A stretch of 13,491 nt of DNA from Trichomonas tenax (lineage: Eukaryota > Parabasalia > Trichomonadida > Trichomonadidae), in assembly GCA_023091735.1 (NCBI GenBank), contig JALKBU010001266.1:1-13491 (forward strand), given 5' to 3'. Position 1 is the first letter of the stretch; every line of letters begins with the position of its first letter. A model generated the notes under the pieces. That model ran no database searches, was not told the DNA's origin, and saw only the letters and a program-made list of their open reading frames with translations. The position numbers were made by a program, and so were the translations under genes. Positions 1 to 7,009 of this stretch are shown piece after piece.

Positions 1-119
1 GCATATAGAATTCTGTGTGCATATGAAATCCTATATGCATATAAAACCTATATGCATATGGAGGCCGGAAATGCATATAGGTCACCTAGTTGCAAACCAA
101 AAAATTATATGCACATGGG
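1..119. repeat. ATGCAT-centred direct and inverted repeats
   Basis: A 14-base motif, CCTATATGCATAT plus A or G, occurs twice in direct orientation at 30-43 and 47-60. Its inverse (ATGCATATAGG) is at 71-81, and related pieces (GCATATAG, GTGCATATG, TATATGCACATGG) lie at 1-8, 18-25 and 107-118. The core ATGCAT is self-complementary, so the block can fold on itself. The stop codon and last residues of the neighbouring minus-strand gene are written in this repeat sequence, so the repeat probably replaced that gene's original 3' end. The source of the repeat is unknown. Confidence 0.6.
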
Positions 120-293
120 TCTAATATCTACTTCAGATAATTCATCTGAATTTTCTTTTTTAGAATTTAATGGTATTTTTCTTTTACGAACTTGTACTTT
201 ACCATTTGTTTTAACAACATAATATAACGGATGTTGGATTCCAAGTTCTTCATTATCTATAATTGATTGTCTTTCAGATTTACTTAAACCCAT
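105..293 (-). CDS. Small hypothetical protein (62 aa), probably 3'-truncated
   Basis: I do not recognise this protein. It is charged, with a basic middle stretch (VQVRKRKIP, about residues 33-41) followed by an acidic tail (KKENSDELSEVD). No signal peptide or membrane segment is visible. The start is supported by an A/T-only leader ending in TTATTATTAA before the ATG, like its neighbours. It faces a divergent plus-strand gene across 38 bases. The last residues (RPMCI) and the stop come from the ATGCAT repeat block, so the native C-terminus was probably lost. Its place suggests an accessory gene of the Maverick-like element. Confidence 0.5.
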   Translation of the reverse strand: MGLSKSERQSIIDNEELGIQHPLYYVVKTNGKVQVRKRKIPLNSKKENSDELSEVDIRPMCI

Positions 294-331
294 TTAATAA
301 TAAATAAAATCAAATGTTTTATCTTATTAAA
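294..331. promoter_or_regulatory. Very short divergent intergenic leader
   Basis: Only 38 bases separate the two divergent start codons (293 minus, 332 plus). The stretch is almost pure A/T and holds AATAATAAATAAAAT. If both genes are expressed, both promoters must overlap here or lie in each other's coding sequence. The ATTTTTAAA box found before four other genes in this block is absent. This is an inference from spacing only. Confidence 0.35.
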
Positions 332-544
332 ATGACATATACAATTAACATCCAATCTCTCAGAGATGAAATTAAACAAGAAATTCTAAAAGAATTATCA
401 AATGAACAATCAAAGAAAATTAAACAAGATAAACCTAAAAGAAAGTGTACAGAAAAACAATTAGCTGCGTTAGCTGCTGGTAGACAAAAGAATCCAAGAT
501 TACAAAAGAAATCTAAAGAAAAAGATACTGAAATTGGATACTAA
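332..544 (+). CDS. Small lysine-rich protein (70 aa) with KQLAALAAGR motif
   Basis: The frame is open from an ATG at 314, but the second ATG at 332 is the better start: it follows TTATTAAA, like the leaders of neighbouring genes, and gives an MTYT start resembling the MTYAL start of the 82-aa proteins in this window. The first 30 residues look like an amphipathic, probably helical segment (LRDEIKQEILKELSNEQ). A highly basic region follows with TEKQLAALAAGRQKNP, then a Lys-rich tail. Similar short basic KQL-x-ALA-x-GR motifs are common in small proteins of DNA viruses and virus-like elements, which hints at nucleic acid binding. No function is proven. Confidence 0.5.
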   Translation: MTYTINIQSLRDEIKQEILKELSNEQSKKIKQDKPKRKCTEKQLAALAAGRQKNPRLQKKSKEKDTEIGY

Positions 545-564
545 ATAATTATGAAATTTATTTA

Positions 565-843
565 TTATTTTTGTGTTTCAAATTCCTTATTTATAAAATA
601 ATATTCTCTATAAACATAATTAACATCATCCCAAATACGATAAAAAGAATACAACCTATCAAAATAAGATTCTTCATCTTCATTATTAATTTGTACATTT
701 ACTGGTCGAATTAAATAACTGCTATTTTCTTTTTCAACATTTAAAATAGGAAATCCATCTTTATTAAACAAAGTATATTTTCCATTTATACAAAAATATT
801 TAATATTCTCTTCTTTCATCATTTGTTCTAATTCTTCGTCCAT
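565..843 (-). CDS. Hypothetical acidic protein (92 aa)
   Basis: I do not recognise the family. The protein is rich in Tyr, Glu and Asp, with an acidic start (MDEELEQMMKEE) and an aromatic-rich second half (YFDRLYSFYRIWDDVNYVYREYYF). No membrane span, signal peptide or zinc site is visible. The start is supported by a TATATAA leader and by an ATTTTTAAA box 33 nt upstream at 877-885, shared with the polymerase gene and two others on the same strand. This makes it part of one coordinately transcribed set in the Maverick-like element. It converges on the plus-strand gene ending at 544, leaving 20 bases between stops. Confidence 0.55.
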   Translation of the reverse strand: MDEELEQMMKEENIKYFCINGKYTLFNKDGFPILNVEKENSSYLIRPVNVQINNEDEESYFDRLYSFYRIWDDVNYVYREYYFINKEFETQK

Positions 844-876
844 TTATATAAAATAAAAACATATGATAATCCAGAA

Positions 877-885
877 TTTAAAAAT
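877..885 (-). promoter_or_regulatory. Candidate element promoter box ATTTTTAAA
   Basis: ATTTTTAAA on the minus strand, 33 nt before the ATG at 843. The same nonamer lies 29, 28 and 33 nt before the ATGs at 3244, 3563 and 4588. Constant spacing in AT-rich DNA is suggestive, not decisive. Confidence 0.4.
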
Positions 886-897
886 ACAGATTATATG

Positions 898-924
898 CCA
901 CCATACATTACAGTGTATGCTTGG
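898..924. repeat. Short imperfect inverted repeat
   Basis: CATACA and TGTATG pair around TTACAG, with weaker CCAC/TTGG flanks. It lies in the intergenic stretch upstream of the 92-aa gene. No function is assigned. Confidence 0.3.
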
Positions 925-940
925 TATAGGATTCAATAAC

Positions 941-1060
941 TTATATATAGAAATTTATTATTTTTATTTTTTCTGGTGCATGTACAATTTCTGTAATCTC
1001 TCTGGGAATGAATACTGATATAAATAACTTGGCATTAATTGGATAAAAAATATTGTTTTT
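941..1060 (-). pseudogene. Possible C-terminal gene fragment without a start
   Basis: A minus-strand frame with no ATG is open for 39 codons and ends at TAA 941-943. The central part has coding-like composition (VFIPREITEIVHAPEKI), unlike the surrounding A/T tracts. It lies just downstream of the truncated polymerase on the same strand. It could be the tail of that polymerase left after an internal deletion, or the end of another lost element gene. I do not recognise it, and chance is a real alternative. Confidence 0.25.
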
Positions 1061-1108
1061 TTATATTATTTTTTTCGTAATTTATTTTTGGTATATATAA
1101 GGAAATGA

Positions 1109-3244
1109 TTAGCTGATAGGAGAACAATTAGTGAACTTTGTACGTAGGACAAAGTTTGCTAATTGTTTATAACTAACTACAGTGTATGAATCTTTAAAGA
1201 ATAGCTTTTTATTATCGAATTCACCCTGAATTAGTATAGTACGTGATCCCTTAATGATAGGTGTTCCTGTGATCTTATCGAGATACTTTAATCTAAAATT
1301 GATATCATACGATAAATTGTGAAAATATACTAAACTCTTATCTTCAAGTCTTTCAAGAAACTCAATCGCACAATCATCACCCCAGATACTCTGTGGATTT
1401 GTTCCTTCATCAAGGGCTTCACCCGCGGTGCTTGTCACCTTATCGAAGCATATGTTAAATGCTTTATGCACACCATTAGTAGAGCATTCAAAATCTGTAA
1501 AATAGAAGTGTTCGGGCTTAATATCAACTTTATTTTTCTTCTTTCCTTCTTTCGGAATGTATTCTTCTTTAACTCTGCAACAGAATTTAGGATTATATTT
1601 TAGGTCTTTCATTTCTGCTACGTCTTGCTTATATAAAGTTGTCGTATATGTGAACATATCGCCATAACTTATAGGTTCAAAATATCCTTTTTGGAAAAGT
1701 GTTTTAATGACTGTGCATAGTTCTGTTGAATGTTTCGAATCTATAACATATCTATCATTTCTTAATCTAGTTATCAATTGCATTTTCTCTAATGTCCATG
1801 TGTTGCATTTCTTAATAATGTTTTTATAATTCTTAATGAAGAATATAGAGACGGGTACTCTTTCATTTAACATGTAATGTTCATCCATCAATAATAACTC
1901 AATAGTCATTTTTGGAGTCTTTGGTTTTTCATCCTCTTCTTTCGGCTCGTCAGAGACTCGGCTACACGGTGTGTACGTTATCGTTTCTCTATTTGATTCA
2001 GGCATATAGACTTTAAATTCTATCTCTGTTTCATTAGATATTGCTTGAATTTTTGATTGAGGTAATGATCTAGATTTAATGATTTCACGCATGAATTCAA
2101 TAGTTCTCTCATCAACACCTGCCTGAATACAAGCATAAACGAAACAATTATCTCTATTCATTAATTCGGCAGTTCTTTTATTCAGTTCATTGAAAATTTG
2201 ATATCTCTCTAAATTAATCGGTAACATACATAAGTATTTCCAAAAATCACCTTCTCTGTTTTTGCAAGCTCTTTTATTTCCTAATTTCATATTCCAGAAT
2301 GTTTCGATCATCTTCTCATTACCCATTGCCTTCAAATTATTGAGCATCTCTTTTTCATCCTTTGTAAGCTTTGTTTGATTTCTTATTTCTTCTTTTGTTT
2401 TATGTTTAATTTCTCCCTTCTTGACATCATCAATTGTAAGATTTGGATATGCAGTGAGATCAAATAAACAAATAAAATTTAAGTTCTTAATTTCATCAAG
2501 GAAGAAATCATAATGTAATTCGATAATACCTGATGCTTCAGCTTCTACATCAGAAATGAAATTCTCTTTTTTCAATTGATGAAGCAAGCATCCAATATTT
2601 CTAATACTTAATGTTGTACCTTCGAACTTTCCACCCATGTCGTAAACAACGAGCCATTTCTGAGAAGAATTCATTTTAATCTTCTTTAATAAATCAACGA
2701 AAACATTACCGAGGTGTTCATTGAAATATTCCCTTTCGGAATTATTGAGGACTTCAACGTTAAATTCGATGGATCTATTTCCGTATTTTACGTCATTTTT
2801 AGGATTCTTTTCATCTTTCTTAAGCCATCTTTCACCTGCAAGTGGTTTATCATCAATACTTTTAATAACTTTTTTCGCTTCTTTCAATTGATCGACTGCA
2901 GATTTGATTTTCATAAATGATTCATGTTTTTGCTCACTAGTTATAGATTTGGTTTTATATCCTGCATCGATGTTTGTTAAATCATACATTTCTTTCCTCA
3001 TTTCATGAGAAATTTTAGGTTTCGAATTCATGCCGGCATCTGTATTCATTAGTGGGAAATTTGAATCTTGAATAAAGTTTGAAATCTCTTTATATGAAAT
3101 TTTGCCCTTATAATGATTTGATTGTAAGTATTCACTCAGTACTTTGCGGTTTCGATTATAATGTTGGGAAGACTTAAATCCTGCTTCTTCAATTAATTTT
3201 TGAAGCTTATTATTCGATAAATCATTCAAAGCTACATAACTCAT
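1109..3244 (-). pseudogene. Maverick/Polinton protein-primed B-family DNA polymerase, truncated after the exonuclease domain
   Basis: The 711-aa product has a long, Lys/Glu-rich N-terminal region of about 570 residues without an obvious domain, then a 3'-5' exonuclease of the B-family type. Exo I is YFTDFECS with acidic residues D584 and E586. Exo II is YFHNLSYD with N643 and D647. An FKDSY segment near 683-687 fits the strand found after Exo II in protein-primed polymerases. The frame then ends after 711 residues. Exo III and all polymerase motifs (such as the DxxSLYP and DTD types) are absent, while full Polinton polymerases carry several hundred more residues. The break coincides with an 18-bp-arm hairpin at 1124-1166. 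It should be unable to polymerise. The start is supported by an AATAA leader and the ATTTTTAAA box at 3274-3282. The family call is from motifs; assignment to Maverick also uses the context. Confidence 0.8.
1124..1166. repeat. Long hairpin at the polymerase break point
   Basis: Arms of 18 bases at 1124-1141 and 1149-1166 surround a 7-base loop (ACGTAGG). Sixteen positions are exact Watson-Crick pairs (ACAATTAG/CTAATTGT and AACTTTGT/ACAAAGTT), with two G-T wobbles between. One more base pair can form outside. The hairpin sits in the last 20 codons of the truncated polymerase, where similarity to the family appears to stop, so it may mark a fold-back rearrangement. Confidence 0.65.
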
Positions 3245-3273
3245 TTATTAGGAATAAAAATAAAAAAAAATAT

Positions 3274-3282
3274 TTTAAAAAT
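3274..3282 (-). promoter_or_regulatory. Candidate element promoter box ATTTTTAAA (polymerase)
   Basis: The nonamer on the minus strand is 29 nt before the polymerase ATG, followed by a run of T and ATTCCTAATAA. It matches the boxes upstream of the genes starting at 843, 3563 and 4588. Confidence 0.4.
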
Positions 3283-3314
3283 AAAGTTTATTTTTATTTC
3301 TCACTTTTTTAAAA

Positions 3315-3563
3315 TTACAGTAAATATTTATAATATGTTTTTATCACCCCTTCGGGAGTTCTTAATTCATCCTCGAAATGTATTCCTAAATAAATTGCCT
3401 TTGTACAATTGTCGGAATATATATAATTCTTACCGTCATATCTACAACATAAAACTAATTCATTTGTATCATCATACAGTAAAAGCCAAGTGTTACCATT
3501 ACAGTCCCAATATTCAAAGTCTATTTTATATTTATGTAATTGTTCAACTAATGCATAAGTCAT
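3315..3563 (-). CDS. 82-aa hypothetical protein, MTYAL family (copy 1)
   Basis: The family is unknown to me, but a clear paralogue of identical length lies at 11274-11522. Shared landmarks are an MTYAL start, KYKI-x-FEY, TWLLL-x-DDTNEL, RY-x-GK, SDNCT-x-AI-x-LGIH, and a Tyr-x-Lys-x-Leu-Leu end. The pattern looks like a small alpha/beta domain with no signal peptide or membrane span. Preservation of length and core residues between two diverged copies is good evidence of a real protein. The start is fixed by the paralogue and by the AATAA leader with the ATTTTTAAA box at 3592-3600. It lies directly upstream of the polymerase on the same strand, so it is probably an accessory gene of the Maverick-like element. 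Confidence 0.7.
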   Translation of the reverse strand: MTYALVEQLHKYKIDFEYWDCNGNTWLLLYDDTNELVLCCRYDGKNYIYSDNCTKAIYLGIHFEDELRTPEGVIKTYYKYLL

Positions 3564-3591
3564 TTATTATAAAATAAAAAATTTAAATTAT

Positions 3592-3600
3592 TTTAAAAAT
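3592..3600 (-). promoter_or_regulatory. Candidate element promoter box ATTTTTAAA (82-aa gene)
   Basis: The nonamer is 28 nt before the ATG at 3563 on the minus strand. Its inverse, TTTAAAAAT, faces a possible short plus-strand frame beginning at 3616, so the 52-base gap could serve both directions. Confidence 0.4.
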
Positions 3601-3615
3601 AAATGTAAATAAATA

Positions 3616-3705
3616 ATGTCAGATATAATTTTTACCATAAAGGAATGGAAGATTAACACACATATGCTAGCAAAAGTAGGAATTGACGTGATATATGTAT
3701 TGTAG
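3616..3705 (+). CDS. Possible 29-aa reading frame (weak)
   Basis: An ATG preceded by AAATAAATA opens a 29-codon frame (MSDIIFTIKEWK...) ending in TAG. The leader resembles those of neighbouring genes and it is divergent from the 82-aa gene. It is short, unrecognised, and could be the start of a truncated gene or chance. Confidence 0.2.
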   Translation: MSDIIFTIKEWKINTHMLAKVGIDVIYVL

Positions 3706-4070
3706 ATCATTAATTCATTAAATTTTCATCAAATGTCGACGATTAATGATTCACCCCTTTTTTATTATTGAATACCCTCATTAATGAATCACACGGGATA
3801 TTTATGTCAAACCCTCATTAAAAATTTTCGGTATTAGGTAGGTAGTAGGTAGGTATTAGATACCAAATACTTTTCGGGAAAGGGGTTAAAAAGTAAATTT
3901 CAAAAAATACGTGAACTCCTCGTTATGAAGATATGAAAATCATAAAATTTTTTCGAGGCAGACAATTCTCGGGGTCGAAAAATCAACGTGAAAATCACTG
4001 AAAAATAGCCGAAAATCACGATTTTTGACACTTTTGGAAATTTCAAAAATAAAGTTAATTTTTTAAAAAA
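3706..4070. other. Intergenic stretch with a repeat match and a TAGG-rich tract
   Basis: No convincing gene is seen. It begins with ATTAATGA-rich sequence repeated several times around 3709-3790, followed by a TAGG-rich microsatellite at 3830-3864 bounded by GGTAT/ATACC. After that come AAAATCAC motifs in direct repeat (about 3989-4022). Confidence 0.5.
3723..3787 (+). repeat. Dispersed repeat, copy 1 (partner at 12521-12580)
   Basis: TTTTCATCAAATGTCGAC followed by GATTA aligns with TTTTATCAAATACCGAC followed by AATTA at 12521, with three mismatches and one gap over about 22 bases. Beyond it, both copies share a C-rich block, a T run, ATTATT and ACCCT-x-AT in the same order. Similarity falls off on both sides. 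Confidence 0.45.
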
Positions 4071-4588
4071 CTATTTTTTAATAAGTATAAAAATGAGTGA
4101 AAACCAAATTGTCAAAGTCATTGCACCATCAGGAGTTGTTCTGATGCTCTGCCACCATGGATTATTCGGATCAATCTTAATGTCATATGCATAATCGATG
4201 GCCCATTGTTTCATCGGTTCTGCTGCTCTCTTTCCTGCTGTACTATGTGCTCCATAATATGCGTTTCTGATGGCGTAATCTGAAGCTTTTAATTTATACC
4301 CATTTATTATAAACGTTTTCCTGCTCTCTTATAAATTACGGTTTCTTTTGTGCCGTCTTGGTCTAAATCTACCTCCCTCGCTCTAAATCCTCTCTTTTCT
4401 GCCCATGGTCTAGCAGTTGCCATATGTGATGCTAACGGTACTTTTTGCATTTCGACCTTATGGTTTAATATCAAATTAATTAATGAATCATACATATCCT
4501 GACTATCTCCTGACCATTTCGCCGAAGATTCGTGTGGTTTCCTGTTGTCTTCAATTCCCTTAAAATTCGCTGTATTGAGTTTTTCCAT
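4071..4588 (-). pseudogene. Frameshifted Maverick-like protein of unknown function
   Basis: The first 93 codons (4588-4307) are open and contain a calcium-loop-like DLDQDGTKE motif near residues 74-82. Translation then meets two TAA codons. A second frame, open from about 4313 to TAG 4071-4073 (about 80 codons), continues in the same style (GYKLKASDYAIRNAYY, DPNNPWW). A single missing base in the T run at about 4311-4313 accounts for the switch, so this is one gene of about 170 codons with a frameshift. The last dozen codons turn hydrophobic and overlap a plus-strand start, so its 3' end is probably also lost. The box at 4622-4630 and the position in the array suggest an element gene, possibly structural, but I cannot name it. 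Confidence 0.55.
4093..4194 (+). pseudogene. Possible 5' start of a plus-strand element gene, cut off
   Basis: An ATG at 4093 opens with MSENQIVKVIA and runs 33 codons to TAA. Its leader (ATTTTTTAAAAAAC, then TATTTTTTAATAAG) closely resembles the leaders of the minus-strand element genes, with a TTTTTTAAA tract 25 nt before the ATG. The frame overlaps, antisense, the coding remnant at 4071-4313, which has better coding character there. A head-to-tail junction between two broken genes around 4115-4140 would explain both observations. Confidence 0.3.
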
Positions 4589-4621
4589 ATTTATGAACTA
4601 ATAAAAAAATATAATATCGAA

Positions 4622-4630
4622 TTTAAAAAT
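4622..4630 (-). promoter_or_regulatory. Candidate element promoter box ATTTTTAAA (170-codon pseudogene)
   Basis: The nonamer is 33 nt before the ATG at 4588 on the minus strand, as for the gene starting at 843. Confidence 0.4.
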
Positions 4631-4710
4631 AATTTTTATATTAATGCACATACTTGTTCATTTGAGTCTATATATAATTTATCATGACCATTAACGTGTT
4701 TGTAAATGTC

Positions 4711-4842
4711 CTATAATTCAGATGAGGATAAAAGTTGGTTTAATTGATATGTTATGTATTGTAACTGTTGCCGTGAATATCCACCGAAATATTTTTTACA
4801 CTTTTTTTCGGAGCGAAATTTAACAAAAATGCATTGAATCAT
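4711..4842 (-). CDS. Possible small protein or gene fragment (43 aa)
   Basis: An ATG at 4842 opens a 43-codon frame to TAG 4711-4713; the frame is open six codons further upstream. It has a basic, Cys-containing start (FRSEKKCKKYF) and a Gln/Leu/Ser-rich helical end (YSRQQLQYITYQLNQL). Composition is more protein-like than the surroundings, but no leader box is seen and I recognise no family. It may be the 3' end of a lost gene. Confidence 0.3.
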   Translation of the reverse strand: MIQCIFVKFRSEKKCKKYFGGYSRQQLQYITYQLNQLLSSSEL

Positions 4843-5175
4843 TTTTTCAATTGAAAATGCTGCTTAGCTGATAAATTTATTCTTTATTTAAAAATGATAT
4901 ATTATTTTGATCTTATAGCATTGAACAACCATGATGAGGTTGTGAAACCATGAGTATATATGTATTATAAAATCTAACCATGCAAATAAATGTTAGATTT
5001 ATCCATCTTATGTCATGATATTCACATCCTTTGCGACATCCAATTTTTGAAATATATACATCGGTACGGATGAATAAAATAAAATATTGATTTAGCTATA
5101 CGAGTGCCCAGTTTCAGAAGAGAAATATTTATGAAAAGTCGAGTTCTTTATTAATAATATAAAATATTAATTAGA
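4843..5175. other. Gene-free stretch between element debris and ankyrin gene
   Basis: I see no reading frame worth naming. Two clean hairpins occur: CAACC/GGTTG at 4926-4942 and AAATCTAAC/GTTAGATTT (9-bp arms) at 4970-5000. This is the 3' flank of the ankyrin gene. Confidence 0.5.
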
Positions 5176-5253
5176 TTAGTTAGCTCCTTTTGATTTTAGA
5201 TATTCCACAATTTTGAGATAATTCATTTTGATTGCAATTGATAATGGGGATTG
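5176..5253 (-). pseudogene. Terminal ankyrin unit with native stop
   Basis: Reads SPLSIAIKMNYLKIVEYL followed by KSKGAN and TAA at 5176-5178. This is the usual ending of ankyrin proteins of this type. It is more diverged than the four internal units and marks the original 3' end of the gene. Confidence 0.6.
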
Positions 5254-5550
5254 ATATCATAATGATAATCAAATTAAAATGTTTAATTTCATATAATAAT
5301 GATGATAAAATGTGAATGATTGATTTCATATAATAATGATGATAAAATGTGAATGATTGATTTCATATAATAATGATGATAAAATGTGAATGATTGATTA
5401 AAGATAATAATGATGATAAAATGTGAATGATTGATTTCATATAATAATGATGATAAAATATGAATGATTGATTCTGTATAATAATGATGATAAAATTTGA
5501 ATGATTGATTATGTATAATAATGATGATAAAATACGAATGATCGATTAAT

Positions 5551-5636
5551 TTCATGTTGACATCAGCTCCATGTTCAACCAAATATTGAACAATTTCGAG
5601 AGACTTCATTTCGATTGCAATTGATAATGGAGATTG
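5551..5636 (-). repeat. Ankyrin unit 1 in array
   Basis: Encodes SPLSIAIEMKSLEIVQYL followed by VEHGADVNM. It is near-identical to the units at 5749-5834, 6132-6217 and 6589-6674, implying recent amplification of ankyrin unit plus minisatellite together. Confidence 0.75.
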
Positions 5637-5748
5637 ATATCATAATGATGATAAAATGTGAATGATTGATTTCATATAATAATGATGATAAAATATGAAT
5701 GATTGATTCTGTATAATAATGATGATAAAATGTGAATGATCGATTAAT

Positions 5749-5834
5749 ATCATGTTGACATCAGCTCCATGTTCAACCAAATATTGAACAATTTCAAGAG
5801 ACTTCATTTTGATTGCAATTGATAATGGAGATTG
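5749..5834 (-). repeat. Ankyrin unit 2 in array
   Basis: Same unit, 198 bp from unit 1 and in the same frame, but the path between them crosses a TGA where the repeat reads ATTATGATATC instead of ATTATTATATG. Confidence 0.75.
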
Positions 5835-6131
5835 ATATCATAATGATAATCAAATTAAAATGTTTAATTTCATATAATAATGATGATAAAATGTGAATGA
5901 TTGATTTCATATAATAATGATGATAAAATGTGAATGATTGATTTCATATCATAATGATGATAAAATGTGAATGATTAGTTCCATATAATAATGATGATAA
6001 AATGTGAATGATTGATTAAAGATAATAATGATGATAAAATGTGAATGATTGATTTCATATAATAATGATGATAAAATATGAATGATTGATTCTGTATAAT
6101 AATGATAATAAAATGTGAATGATCGATTAAT

Positions 6132-6217
6132 ATCATGTTGACATCAGCTCCATGTTCAACCAAATATTGAACAATTTCAAGAGACTTCATTTTGATTGCA
6201 ATTGATAATGAGAATTG
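6132..6217 (-). repeat. Ankyrin unit 3 in array
   Basis: Same unit, 383 bp from unit 2 and out of frame with it. It is followed by the diverged GATAATCAAATTAAAATG repeat, as units 0 and 2 are. Confidence 0.75.
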
Positions 6218-6588
6218 ATATCATAATGATAATCAAATTAAAATGTTTAATTTCATATCATAATGATGATAAAATGTGAATGATTGATTTCATATAATAA
6301 TGATGATAAAACGTGAATGATTGATTATATATAATAATGATGATAAAATGCGAATGATTGATCCAATATCATAATGATGATAAAATGTGAATGATTGATT
6401 TCATATAATAATGATGATAAAATGTGAATGATTGATCCAATATAATAATGATGATAAAATATGAATGATTAGTTCTGTATCATAATGATGATAAAATGTG
6501 AATGATTGATCCAATATCATAATGATGATAAAATGTGAATGATTGGTTCCATATAATAATGATGATAAAATGTGAATGATCGATTAAT

Positions 6589-6674
6589 TTCATGTTGACA
6601 TCAGCTCTATGTTCGACCAAATATTGAACAATTTCGAGAGACTTCATTTCGATTGCAATTGATAATGGAGATTG
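6589..6674 (-). repeat. Ankyrin unit 4 in array
   Basis: Same unit with a few substitutions (CTCTATGTTCGACC), 457 bp from unit 3 and out of frame with it. Eight minisatellite units separate it from the gene's 5' part. Confidence 0.75.
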
Positions 6675-7009
6675 ATATCATAATGATGATAAAATGTGAA
6701 TGATTGATCCAATATCATAATGATGATAAAATGTGAATGATTGATTTCATATCATAATGATGATAAAATATGAATGATTGATTTCATATAATAATGATGA
6801 TAAAATGTGAATGATTGATTTCATATAATAATGATGATAAAATGTGAATGATTGATTTCATATAATAATGATGATAAAATGTGAATGATTGATTTCATAT
6901 AATAATGATGATAAAACGTGAATGATTGATTTCATATAATAATGATGATAAAATGTGAATGATTGATTAAATATAATAATGGAGATTGAATGATTTTGAT
7001 TGATTTGAG

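Larger units (their letters stand above)
5254..6985. repeat. 37-bp minisatellite with embedded ankyrin units (higher-order array)
   Basis: The unit is built on ATATAATAATGATGATAAAA, TGTGAATGATTGA and a variable TTTC, CCAA, AAAG or TCTGT-type linker, 37 bp in total. About 35 units are present. It is interrupted by ankyrin segments whose anchor ATTGCAATT lies at 5231, 5614, 5812, 6195 and 6652, giving spacings of 383, 198, 383 and 457, which are 87+37n with n of 8, 3, 8 and 10. Eight more units end at about 6971. A diverged unit (GATAATCAAATTAAAATG) follows three of the ankyrin copies and still keeps the 37-bp length. The minus-strand readings are Ile/His/Tyr/Ser-rich and not real protein. Confidence 0.9.

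Noticed and set aside
895..939. A 14-codon plus-strand frame starting MPPYIT
   Set aside because: Too short, with no leader signal, and it overlaps a small inverted repeat.
2714..2920. A 68-codon plus-strand frame, Phe/Ile-rich
   Set aside because: Antisense to the polymerase N-terminal region; its hydrophobicity mirrors Lys/Glu codons.
3335..3577. An 80-codon plus-strand frame
   Set aside because: Antisense to the 82-aa protein, which has a conserved paralogue.
5289..5609. A 106-codon minus-strand frame of Ile/His/Ser-rich sequence
   Set aside because: Only its first 20 or so codons are ankyrin; the rest is the 37-bp satellite read through. It is part of the pseudogene array, not a gene.
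5975..6190. A 71-codon minus-strand frame of the same type
   Set aside because: Ankyrin unit 3 followed by satellite; an open frame by repeat phase only.
5254..6985. CRISPR-like regular repeats
   Set aside because: 37-bp units abut without unique spacers and the longer intervals are ankyrin coding segments; the setting is eukaryotic.
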